DNA of 7,506 bases from CAYUNT01 sp964446285 (lineage in GTDB: Bacteria > Sumerlaeota > Sumerlaeia > SLMS01 > CAYUNT01): assembly GCA_964446285.1 (NCBI GenBank), contig CAYUNT010000208.1, positions 1 to 7,506 of the forward strand, given 5' to 3'. A program made the translations under genes and the position numbers. Numbering within the stretch: position 1 is the stretch's first letter; each line of letters starts with the position of its first letter. The notes under the pieces were generated by a model. It made no database searches, was not told where the DNA came from, and worked only from the letters and a program-made list of their open reading frames with translations. Of the stretch, positions 1-5,533 are shown piece by piece.

Positions 1-224
1 CAAGACCTATGCGCCCCTTCTCGCCGCTTGAGGAAAAAACGCTACACTCCAGTAACTTTGAACAGTTCTTGGGGGAGCGGCTGGGCGTTTGACTTCGCGC
101 GCGGCTTTGTGCAAGAAATCCAGCGGCATGGCCCTGAGGAGGGCGAAGACAAGACGGCGGGGGCAGGCGGGTTTTCCCGCGGCGGGATTCCGATTCCGGA
201 TAAGCGAATGGAAATGCAAACGTG
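1..224 (+). other. Leader upstream of the aldolase gene, possibly with the tail of an upstream gene
   Basis: No complete gene is convincing here. One plus-strand frame is open from the left edge to a TGA at 90-92 and reads like ordinary protein (it includes LEEKTLHSSNFEQFLGERLGV in part), so it may be the last 29 codons of a gene entering from the left. A second frame gives only nine codons to a TGA at 29-31. Neither tail was recognised. Between 93 and 224 there is a perfect 5-bp hairpin, GCGGG-TTTT-CCCGC (167-180), without a following T-run, so it is not a standard terminator. A TTGACT hexamer at 89-94 resembles a -35 box, but no good -10 lies at the right distance. The aldolase may therefore be read from an operon promoter outside the window. 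Confidence 0.25.
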
Positions 225-1073
225 ATGACCGAGTGGCAGTGGCGCGAGCGGTTGTGCGAGATAGGACGGCGCGTCTGGCAGCGCGGGTTTGTGGCGGCCA
301 ATGACGGCAATTTTTCGCAGCGCATCGCCCCGGGGCGCATCCTCGCCACGCCTACAATGCTCAGCAAAGGCTTCATGCGGCCCGAGGATTTGGCGGTGAT
401 CGACGAAGAAGGACGCCAGATCGCGGGCGAACGGCGCGTTACATCCGAGATCAAACTCCACCTGGAAATCTACCGCCACCGGCCCGAGGCGCAGGCCGTC
501 GTGCACGTCCATCCGCCGCACGCCACCGCCTTCGCCGTCGTGCAACAACCCGTGCCCAAGTGCGTGCTGTCCGAGGTCGAGTTATTTGCGGGCGAAATCC
601 CCATCGTGCCCTACGCCACGCCCGGCAGCGAGGAATTGTCCGAGGCGGCGCGCCCCTACATGCGAGATTATCAGGCGCTGATTCTGGCGAACCACGGCGC
701 GGTAACGATCGGGCGCGACATCGACGATGCCTATTTCTTGATGGAGACGCTCGAGCAGTATTGCCGGGTGTTAACGATCGCGCGCCAGATCGGCCCCGTG
801 CGCCAGATCGAAGAGGCGCGCGTCGGCGAATTGCTGAAAATCAAACAGCGCCTTGGAATTCCCGACCGCCGCCTGCGCGACGGAGGTAATTCGGGCGAAG
901 CAGGTGTGCCTTCCGCCGAGTGCTCGACGCCCTCTCCCGCGCCTCTGCCCCCTGCGCCGCGGCCATACGCCCCTGCGGCTCTTGCCGCTCCCGCAAGCAC
1001 CAGCGACGAGGGCGAAATCCGCGCCATCACCGACGCCGTCCTCTCCGCCCTCCGCGCGCGCGGCATCCACTAA
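225..1073 (+). CDS. Class II aldolase/adducin family protein with predicted microcompartment encapsulation tail
   Basis: This 282-residue protein is a zinc-dependent class II aldolase of the fuculose/rhamnulose-phosphate type, which cleaves a ketose phosphate to dihydroxyacetone phosphate and lactaldehyde. Seen in the sequence: a GNFSQR phosphate-site motif (28-33), TPTMLSKG (42-49), Glu75 in SEIKLHLEIY at the place of the catalytic acid, the zinc ligands His94 and His96 in HVHPPHA, and the third histidine, His157, in ANHGAV. The catalytic domain ends near residue 217, the usual family length. It is followed by a Pro/Ala/Ser-rich linker (about 220-260) and a C-terminal amphipathic helix (262-282). 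Such tails mark cargo of bacterial microcompartments, and the Planctomycetes-Verrucomicrobia fucose/rhamnose type uses an aldolase of this class. The start is ATG at 225, with GTG at 222 as an alternative; only a weak GGAA lies upstream (210-213). The exact substrate is inferred. No shell gene is in view. Confidence 0.9.
   Translation: MTEWQWRERLCEIGRRVWQRGFVAANDGNFSQRIAPGRILATPTMLSKGFMRPEDLAVIDEEGRQIAGERRVTSEIKLHLEIYRHRPEAQAVVHVHPPHATAFAVVQQPVPKCVLSEVELFAGEIPIVPYATPGSEELSEAARPYMRDYQALILANHGAVTIGRDIDDAYFLMETLEQYCRVLTIARQIGPVRQIEEARVGELLKIKQRLGIPDRRLRDGGNSGEAGVPSAECSTPSPAPLPPAPRPYAPAALAAPASTSDEGEIRAITDAVLSALRARGIH
1008..1070 (+). other. Predicted encapsulation peptide at the aldolase C-terminus
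   Basis: Residues 262-282 of the aldolase (EGEIRAITDAVLSALRARGI plus His) form a short predicted helix with Ile265, Ile268, Val272, Leu273 and Leu276 mostly on one face and charged residues on the other. It is separated from the enzyme core by about 40 residues rich in Pro, Ala and Ser. Linker plus terminal amphipathic helix is the established layout of encapsulation peptides that bind the inside of microcompartment shells. The assignment rests on pattern only; an oligomerisation helix is the alternative. Confidence 0.6.
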
Positions 1074-1085
1074 TCCCAGAAAAGA

Positions 1086-1112
1086 CTTTTTCCGTCGCAA
1101 AAATGCGAAAAG
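1086..1112. terminator. Weak bulged hairpin at the convergent gene junction
   Basis: Between the convergent stops of the aldolase (1073) and the caspase-like gene (1123) lies TCGCA-AAAA-TGCGA (1095-1108), a perfect 5-bp stem. It can be extended by CTTTT on the left and AAAAG on the right if a CCG bulge is allowed. It is roughly symmetric and has T-rich flanks on either strand, so it could act in both directions, but the stem is short and it is not a strong intrinsic terminator. Confidence 0.25.
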
Positions 1113-1122
1113 CCGCGCCTGG

Positions 1123-3069
1123 TCACTGCGATTTGCGGATAAACTCCATCTGCCCCTGATCGTGCCCGGCGTTTTTCAATTCGCCCGAGAGCGGAGTTTG
1201 TTTTGCATTGTTCGCCACACGCTCGCTAACGCGATCTATCAGTTTAACGCTAGTAAACACTGGCTCGTCTGGATTCACAAGCGCCTGAAGGAAATAATAG
1301 CAGAATACCGAATGGCCGTCATGTCCATAGTCGGTAACATTTTCCTTTGCACCGCTCGTGAATGCGATTCGCGATTTCCGCCGGTCCATCTTTGTATAAT
1401 AGTAATCGGGCTGGGCGTTATTCGTCGCCTCTTCAACGCCAACAGAAATACTCCTTGAACCGCGCCGCACATCAAAAAACGAGCCGGAAAAACAGGAATC
1501 TGACACCAGAAACACATGCTGCGCCTTACCCATCGCGGAAATGCCATCGTAGATGTCCGAGTTGCTGACATACGTTCCCACTATGCCCAATCGGGCCTCG
1601 TACGGAATCCAATATCCCACCTTGAGCACCTCATCCATTTCACCATGCCCAGCGTAATATATTAGAAAATTATCGCCTTCCTGGAGGCTTTGCACCAAGC
1701 CTCTTATTGTCTCAAGAATATTGACTCTTGTAGCTTTTTCGTCAAAGAGCTCCACAATCTCAAATCCATAGTATTGACGAAGGGTTTGGCCGACCGCGCG
1801 AGCGTCGCCAACCGGATTGCCTAACTGCGCAATCTTATTATCCTCATAACGGTCGATCCCGATCACGAGGGCGATATTGCGCCGCTTGGGCAAGGAATCC
1901 GCAATAGCCGGGCGGGGCGGCGGCGGAGAGGCTACAGCAGCATACGCCATGGCGATATTCCTGTCGGCCTGCTGAGCAAGCGCGAGGCTCTCGCGAGCCA
2001 GCCTTGCTGCTTCACGAGCCGTTTCTATTGTGCCGATATTGCCAGTGGCAAAATACTGCTTCGACTTTTCAAGCGCACGCCGTCCTGTTCTCAGCTCTTC
2101 TGGGGCGTGGATTCGGGCCTTTTCCTCGGAAATTCTCGCCCAGGCCCCTTCGGCCATTTCAAAAGAACTACGAGCATCGGCCAGTGCTTCCTCATATTGT
2201 CTTCGCTCTTGTTCTTGTTGAGCCATCTGAATTCGATTTGCATTCTCTATCTTTTGCAGCGCTATTATAAGTGGAGAATCTTTGGCTTTCCAAACTACCT
2301 CCGCAGGCACCGCATCCGCGACCTTATCAAGCCGGGCCGTAATCTGAAAATCAGGATTAGCTAGCATTGCATCATATAAAGACCCTACTTCTAGGCGTGC
2401 TACGCCATCTTTATCGGTTGGCAAGGTATCTTGTCGGCCTGATTGCGGGGTAAAAATTACACTGGCATTGATAAGATACCCCGGTTCGCCTTTTTGCCTG
2501 GAAAAGGCGGAACGTTCTGTCTTTCCAGATAACGGCTCCCTTTTCTCGATGCGATTTACCAAAGGCAGATCGCAGCCCACTTGAATTCCCGGGAAAATCC
2601 ATCCCAGCCAATTAACCCAATTACGCAAATACCAATGTTTAGGTTTGTGTGTGTCCCAATTGTTGTTCTTCCAATCTGGCAACGTTAATGGTTTGCCCGG
2701 GATGCGGCAAAATAGGGCATCCAGAATGGGGCCGATGCCATATAGTGCACATCCGAGCGGCTCTCCCAAAAAATCCATCATAGGATCGTATTTTTCATAT
2801 ACATGAACCTTTGTGGCTTGTTTTTGAATTGTCGCCTCGCCTTTTTCGATGATTCGGCCACTGGCCTTGACAGCAAGAAATGGCTCTTCTTGAGTTGGCT
2901 CATGAACCAATTCCATCTTCGCATCTGTTATTTCCCATGAGTGGATAACAATATCCTGCGGCGGGCCATCTTCATAATGCCAGCCATAGTATGGCGTACA
3001 GCCGCCCAGAACGGCAATCGCCAGATAGGCGCATCCCAAGGTCGCCCCGCGCCGGGATGTCCTGTGCAT
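1123..3069 (-). CDS. Lipoprotein caspase-like (peptidase C14) protein with helical mid-region
   Basis: This 648-residue protein is a predicted membrane-anchored cysteine peptidase of the caspase/metacaspase clan. The N-terminus has Arg residues, a hydrophobic stretch and a lipobox, LGGC, with Cys24 as the lipidation site. Residues 38-170 are not recognised. Residues about 198-262 look like a small beta domain (ASVIFTP...DKDGVARLEV). Residues about 275-380 are helical and Ala/Glu-rich, resembling the DUF4398 region of envelope lipoproteins, and are followed by a Pro hinge. The peptidase domain runs from about 397 to 645: IALVIGIDRY, catalytic His475 in YYAGHGE, catalytic Cys526 in SDSCFSG, and a distal HSVFCYYFL segment. 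Both catalytic residues are present, so it should be active. The start at 3069 is chosen because a GGAGG sits 6 nt upstream and it gives a clean signal peptide; ATG at 3090 or 3099 is possible, and the frame stays open to 3324 but that part overlaps hepT. GC is visibly lower than in neighbouring genes. The substrate is unknown. Confidence 0.85.
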   Translation of the reverse strand: MHRTSRRGATLGCAYLAIAVLGGCTPYYGWHYEDGPPQDIVIHSWEITDAKMELVHEPTQEEPFLAVKASGRIIEKGEATIQKQATKVHVYEKYDPMMDFLGEPLGCALYGIGPILDALFCRIPGKPLTLPDWKNNNWDTHKPKHWYLRNWVNWLGWIFPGIQVGCDLPLVNRIEKREPLSGKTERSAFSRQKGEPGYLINASVIFTPQSGRQDTLPTDKDGVARLEVGSLYDAMLANPDFQITARLDKVADAVPAEVVWKAKDSPLIIALQKIENANRIQMAQQEQERRQYEEALADARSSFEMAEGAWARISEEKARIHAPEELRTGRRALEKSKQYFATGNIGTIETAREAARLARESLALAQQADRNIAMAYAAVASPPPPRPAIADSLPKRRNIALVIGIDRYEDNKIAQLGNPVGDARAVGQTLRQYYGFEIVELFDEKATRVNILETIRGLVQSLQEGDNFLIYYAGHGEMDEVLKVGYWIPYEARLGIVGTYVSNSDIYDGISAMGKAQHVFLVSDSCFSGSFFDVRRGSRSISVGVEEATNNAQPDYYYTKMDRRKSRIAFTSGAKENVTDYGHDGHSVFCYYFLQALVNPDEPVFTSVKLIDRVSERVANNAKQTPLSGELKNAGHDQGQMEFIRKSQ

Positions 3070-3075
3070 ACTCGA

Positions 3076-3080
3076 CCTCC
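3076..3080 (-). promoter_or_regulatory. Shine-Dalgarno deciding the caspase-gene start
   Basis: On the minus strand GGAGG is followed by TCGAGT and then the ATG at 3069, a spacing of 6 nt. The alternative ATG at 3099 has only an AGGAAG (3111-3116) 11 nt away, and the ATG at 3090 has nothing comparable. This favours the shorter protein, which also has the cleanest lipoprotein signal. Confidence 0.6.
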
Positions 3081-3127
3081 ATCCCTCCATATTGGTCATC
3101 CCGTTCTCATCTTCCTCTGTCCTGCCC

Positions 3128-3158
3128 ATTATATTATTATCGGTGTGGTGATTGTCCC
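3128..3158 (-). promoter_or_regulatory. Candidate promoter for the caspase-like gene
   Basis: A perfect TATAAT -10 hexamer lies on the minus strand at 3133-3128, in an AT-rich patch (ATAATAATATAAT) that stands out from its GC-rich surroundings. The best upstream partner is GGGACA (3158-3153), which matches four of six -35 positions but with a long 19-bp spacer. Transcription would start near 3121, leaving about 50 nt of leader before the GGAGG/ATG. It overlaps the hepT stop codon, so the caspase gene may be read both from here and through from mntA-hepT. Confidence 0.4.
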
Positions 3159-3526
3159 TTGCCGGGGGGGGATGGTTGAGCAGGAGGCTCCGGCACGATT
3201 TTCGCAAGAAAATCAATGAGTTCCGGGATACGAGCGGTGACAACCATCCATATCTGATCGTGGCGGACCTCGCCATATTCATGAGCAAGAATGTTCCGCA
3301 GGCCGATGATGCTCTGCCAGGCAATTTGGGGAGTCTGGGTGAGAAATCCCGGAGTAATGCGCCGAGCCGCCTCGCCTATGATTTCGAGGTGCCTTTCGAC
3401 CGCCCCGCGAAGCATTCGATTCGCAAGGTAATCGCCGTAGGAGCGTCCTTCCGCAAACTCGCGAATGGCGCGGGCGGCATCCAGCATGTCCCATAATGCC
3501 GCGTGATCTTTAATCTCAGGCAGCAT
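3137..3526 (-). CDS. hepT: HepT-like HEPN ribonuclease toxin (DUF86)
   Basis: This 129-residue all-alpha protein is the HEPN-domain toxin of a HepT-MntA pair. It has the diagnostic motif RNILAHEY: Arg77, His82 and Tyr84 form RX4HXY, the RNase active site, and Tyr84 corresponds to the tyrosine that MntA adenylylates in studied homologues. Other family features are the early LWDMLDAARAIREF helix and IIGEAARRI before the active-site helix. The ATG at 3526 is chosen over the longer open frame to 3604 because it begins with the typical DUF86 N-terminus and has AGGTG (3531-3535) just upstream. It overlaps the end of mntA by 11 nt, which implies translational coupling. The tail after about residue 112 (PEPPAQPSPPGKGQ) is Pro-rich, unlike the family core, and contains an 8-C run. 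Action is cytoplasmic. Confidence 0.88.
   Translation of the reverse strand: MLPEIKDHAALWDMLDAARAIREFAEGRSYGDYLANRMLRGAVERHLEIIGEAARRITPGFLTQTPQIAWQSIIGLRNILAHEYGEVRHDQIWMVVTARIPELIDFLAKIVPEPPAQPSPPGKGQSPHR
3164..3171 (-). repeat. Eight-C homopolymer in the hepT 3' end
   Basis: The coding (minus) strand has eight consecutive C residues, encoding the Ser-Pro-Pro part of the HepT tail. Slippage here would change only the last residues after the HEPN core, so it would alter the tail and stop position rather than destroy the active site. Confidence 0.6.
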
Positions 3527-3821
3527 AAAGCACCTGGTAGCTCGATAGAATGCTTTGGCGGCGGAACGGATTGCGAATTGCCGTCTTTTCCACCAAGTCC
3601 ACATCGCGGCCGAAGATGACTTTCAGCTCTTCGATCATATCCACCCATTCATACAGGCTCCACGGCCAAGTCTCCTCCAGCGTGACCAGAACGTCCACAT
3701 CGCTGTCTGGGCGGAAGTCGTCACGCAGCACGGAGCCAAACAGCGCAAATTCCTTTACCTTCCACTTGCGGCAAAAGGCCTCGATTTTTTCCTGGGGGAT
3801 ATCGATCTGTATGGCGCTCAT
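3516..3821 (-). CDS. mntA: MntA-like minimal nucleotidyltransferase antitoxin
   Basis: This 101-residue protein is a minimal nucleotidyltransferase that, in characterised homologues, neutralises HepT by transferring AMP to its active-site tyrosine. The fold signature GSX10DXD is intact: Gly29-Ser30 (FALFGS), then Asp41 and Asp43 in SDVDVLV. The third acidic position is in FGRDVDLVEK (Asp75), and the C-terminal NPFRRQSIL segment is typical. Length is normal for the family. The ATG at 3821 has AAGGAA (3832-3837) 10 nt upstream. Its end overlaps hepT by 11 nt, with antitoxin first, as usual for this pair. Both halves are intact, so the module is probably functional. Confidence 0.9.
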   Translation of the reverse strand: MSAIQIDIPQEKIEAFCRKWKVKEFALFGSVLRDDFRPDSDVDVLVTLEETWPWSLYEWVDMIEELKVIFGRDVDLVEKTAIRNPFRRQSILSSYQVLYAA

Positions 3822-3892
3822 CGGAAGAGAATTCCTTAAATTTTTCCAGTCACCCCGCCTTTTGTCTCGCCTCTCTTTTCACTTCCAAGCGG

Positions 3893-3921
3893 ATTTTGCC
3901 CTGATTCTGGCGAATCGTCAA
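3893..3921 (-). promoter_or_regulatory. Candidate sigma70-type promoter for mntA-hepT
   Basis: On the minus strand TTGACG (3921-3916) matches five of six -35 positions and is followed by exactly 17 bp and CAAAAT (3898-3893), four of six for -10. Transcription would start near 3886, giving a leader of about 65 nt before the mntA ATG at 3821. No clear operator palindrome overlaps it. Confidence 0.4.
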
Positions 3922-3941
3922 GCCCCGCCGTGAATTCTTTT

Positions 3942-3966
3942 CTCCGCGTCCTCTGCTCTCTGCGGT
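3942..3966 (-). repeat. GCAGAG-type intergenic microrepeat
   Basis: Read on the minus strand this is ACCGCAGAG, AGCAGAG, GACGCGGAG: three imperfect units of 7-9 nt built on a CGCAGAG core. Similar CGCAGAGGACGCAGAG strings are, from memory, scattered between genes in many environmental bacterial genomes. Its function is unknown. Confidence 0.45.
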
Positions 3967-4050
3967 TTGCTTCCGCTTTGCTCCGGCCCCAAATGCAAGT
4001 TGGGATTGCGGGGACGCCCGTTGCGCCGTAAGGAACGGGATTGGAAGAGT

Positions 4051-4075
4051 TTGCGCGCACTGTTCGCGTGCGCAA
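4051..4075. repeat. GC-rich inverted repeat upstream of the NamZ-like gene
   Basis: TTGCGCGCAC (4051-4060), loop TGTTC, GCGTGCGCAA (4066-4075). The outer six pairs are perfect, followed by one G-T pair, one G-C pair, one A-C mismatch and a final C-G pair. It lies about 120 nt before the start codon, so it could be an operator or a leader RNA hairpin. Confidence 0.5.
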
Positions 4076-4176
4076 TGAGCGCGAGGATGTTGCGCGAGTG
4101 CGGAGCCTCGCGATCCCGGTTCGTCAGTGCGCGCCTCTCCGATTCTTCCGGGCATCAAACAGGTCAACTTTTTCCC

Positions 4177-4183
4177 AAGGAGA
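4177..4183 (+). promoter_or_regulatory. Shine-Dalgarno of the NamZ-like gene
   Basis: AAGGAGA lies 9 nt before the ATG at 4193. This near-perfect site, plus the clean lipoprotein signal that follows, rejects the longer in-frame start at 4127. Confidence 0.75.
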
Positions 4184-4192
4184 CATGCAACA

Positions 4193-5533
4193 ATGCGGAT
4201 TCACAAGATTTGGGCGGCGCCGCTGGCGCTCGTGGCGTTGATGTGCCTGAGCGCATGCATCGCGGGAAAAAAGCCGCCGGAAACAGAAACTCCATCCGCG
4301 CCCAAGGACCTGGGAACTGCCGCCCGCAAGGATTTCCTTGCGAAAAACACAGTGCTGACCGGCCTGGACATCATGGAACGCGAGAAATTCGCGCGCCTGA
4401 AAGGACGCAAGGTGGGTCTGATCGCCAATCAAACGGCCATCAACCGCCAGGGCCGCCATTTGCTTGATTTGGTCATCCAGTATCCTGAAGTCCAACTGGT
4501 GGCGCTTTTCTCGCCCGAGTATGGTTTCCGCGGCACGGCGGATGAGAAAATCTCCTCAGGCCGCGAGGAATCCACGGGGCTGCCGCTTTACAGCCTCTAC
4601 GGCGACACGATGCGCCCGACCGAGGCGATGCTCGATGGGATCGACACGCTGGTGTTCGACATGCAGGACGTCGGCGCGCGCTATTGCACGTATCTCGCCA
4701 CGCTCGGCATGTGCATGGAAGAGGCGTCCAAGCGCGGCATTCGGTTCATCGTTCTCGACCGCCCCAATCCCCTAGGCGGTTTCTGGTTCGATGGCCCCGT
4801 TCAGGACTTCGATCTGATCGGGAATTTCACCAGTTTTCTCCCCATGCCAATCTTCCACGGCATGACGATCGGCGAAGTGGCGGTTCTCTTCAACACGCAC
4901 TACGGCATCGGCGCAAACCTCGAAGTGGTTCGCATGGAAGGCTGGTATCGCGACATGTGGTTCGACGAAACCGGCCTGCCATGGGTGAATCCTTCGCCCA
5001 ACATGCGCTCGCTCGATGAAGAAATCCTCTACCTGATGGTGGGGCAGACGGAAAACCCGCGCACGGGCCTTTCGGTTGGCCGCGGAACAGACCGCCCCTA
5101 CGAATATGTGGGCGCGCCGTGGGTGGACGGCCAGGCGCTCGCGAACGAGCTGAAAAAACGCGAAATCGCCGGCCTTGGGATCATGCCGATCAAATTCAAA
5201 CCTTACGACCGCGACATCACCGGCGCGCGGTTTCCGAATTATCCGCACATCAACAAGGAATGCGGAGGATTGCGGCTTTCCGTGAGCAACCGCTGGGCAT
5301 TTTCGCCCGTCGAGGCGGGCATCCAGCTAATTTCGGCCCTCTATGCGCTTTACCCAGACGCCTACAACCCCGACCACAACCGGGGAAGCATTGGGGCGCA
5401 ATGGGTGGTGGACGCCATCCGGGCGAAGGAAGACCCCGCGCGCATCGCGGCCCGCTGGCGCGAATCGAAGGAATTCAAGGAATTCGCCGCGGCGCGCGAG
5501 AAGGTTCTCTACTATGCCTATTCGACCCGCTAG
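4193..5533 (+). CDS. NamZ-like exo-beta-N-acetylmuramidase lipoprotein (DUF1343, GH171)
   Basis: This 446-residue lipoprotein belongs to the DUF1343 family, whose characterised member NamZ releases N-acetylmuramic acid from the non-reducing ends of peptidoglycan fragments during cell-wall recycling. The signal peptide has lipobox LSAC with Cys22. Family landmarks: GLIANQTA (75-82), SPEYGFRG (107-114), FDMQDVGARYCTY (155-167), DRPNPLGG (189-196), FHGMTIGEVA (221-230), WVNPSPNM (264-271), SVGRGTDRPYEYVGAPW (294-310) and CGGLRL (357-362). The family usually has PEHG where this protein has PEYG: Glu109 is kept, but the His is Tyr110. The full length is present, with no frameshift. The next gene starts inside its last codons, so the two are co-translated. 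Substrate specificity is inferred; the His-to-Tyr change could alter it. Confidence 0.88.
   Translation: MRIHKIWAAPLALVALMCLSACIAGKKPPETETPSAPKDLGTAARKDFLAKNTVLTGLDIMEREKFARLKGRKVGLIANQTAINRQGRHLLDLVIQYPEVQLVALFSPEYGFRGTADEKISSGREESTGLPLYSLYGDTMRPTEAMLDGIDTLVFDMQDVGARYCTYLATLGMCMEEASKRGIRFIVLDRPNPLGGFWFDGPVQDFDLIGNFTSFLPMPIFHGMTIGEVAVLFNTHYGIGANLEVVRMEGWYRDMWFDETGLPWVNPSPNMRSLDEEILYLMVGQTENPRTGLSVGRGTDRPYEYVGAPWVDGQALANELKKREIAGLGIMPIKFKPYDRDITGARFPNYPHINKECGGLRLSVSNRWAFSPVEAGIQLISALYALYPDAYNPDHNRGSIGAQWVVDAIRAKEDPARIAARWRESKEFKEFAAAREKVLYYAYSTR

Larger units (their letters stand above)
3838..4192. other. Divergent intergenic region between mntA and the NamZ-like gene
   Basis: About 355 nt with no convincing gene, though frames are open on both strands. 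It holds, left to right: the mntA promoter candidate (3893-3921); a GCAGAG-type microrepeat (3942-3966); a near-tandem pair TTTGCTTCCG/TTTGCTCCG (3966-3985); a cluster of TTGCGC words (4021, 4051, 4090); an inverted repeat (4051-4075); a direct repeat of GCGCGAG (4079-4085 and 4092-4098), the second copy able to pair with CTCGCG (4107-4112); and the AAGGAGA ribosome site of the next gene. No good plus-strand -35/-10 pair was found. Confidence 0.6.

Noticed and set aside
167..180. GCGGG-TTTT-CCCGC hairpin as a terminator or attenuator
   Set aside because: The stem is only 5 bp, no T-run follows, and it lies shortly before the aldolase start; kept only as a note on the leader.
42..548. Long minus-strand open frame (168 codons) opposite the aldolase gene
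   Set aside because: It lies antisense to conserved aldolase motifs, has no recognisable domain, and is the kind of shadow frame expected in GC-rich DNA.
853..1458. Plus-strand open frame (201 codons) over the aldolase tail and the caspase gene end
   Set aside because: It is out of frame with the aldolase and antisense to the caspase catalytic domain, with low-complexity Pro/Arg content.
3070..3324. N-terminal extension of the caspase-like protein to 3324
   Set aside because: It overlaps hepT in another frame, lacks a ribosome site and would bury the lipoprotein signal inside the protein.
3527..3604. Longer HepT start at 3604
   Set aside because: It overlaps mntA by almost 90 nt and adds residues not typical of the family; the ATG at 3526 has a better ribosome site.
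4041..4056. Possible sigma54 promoter (TTGGAAGAGTTTGCGC)
   Set aside because: The GG and the nearer GC are 8 nt apart instead of 10, and using the next GC loses the conserved TT before it.
3836..4167. Minus-strand open frames in the intergenic region
   Set aside because: Composition is Arg/Gly-rich and unlike a folded protein, with no good start site or recognised domain; the area is full of repeats.
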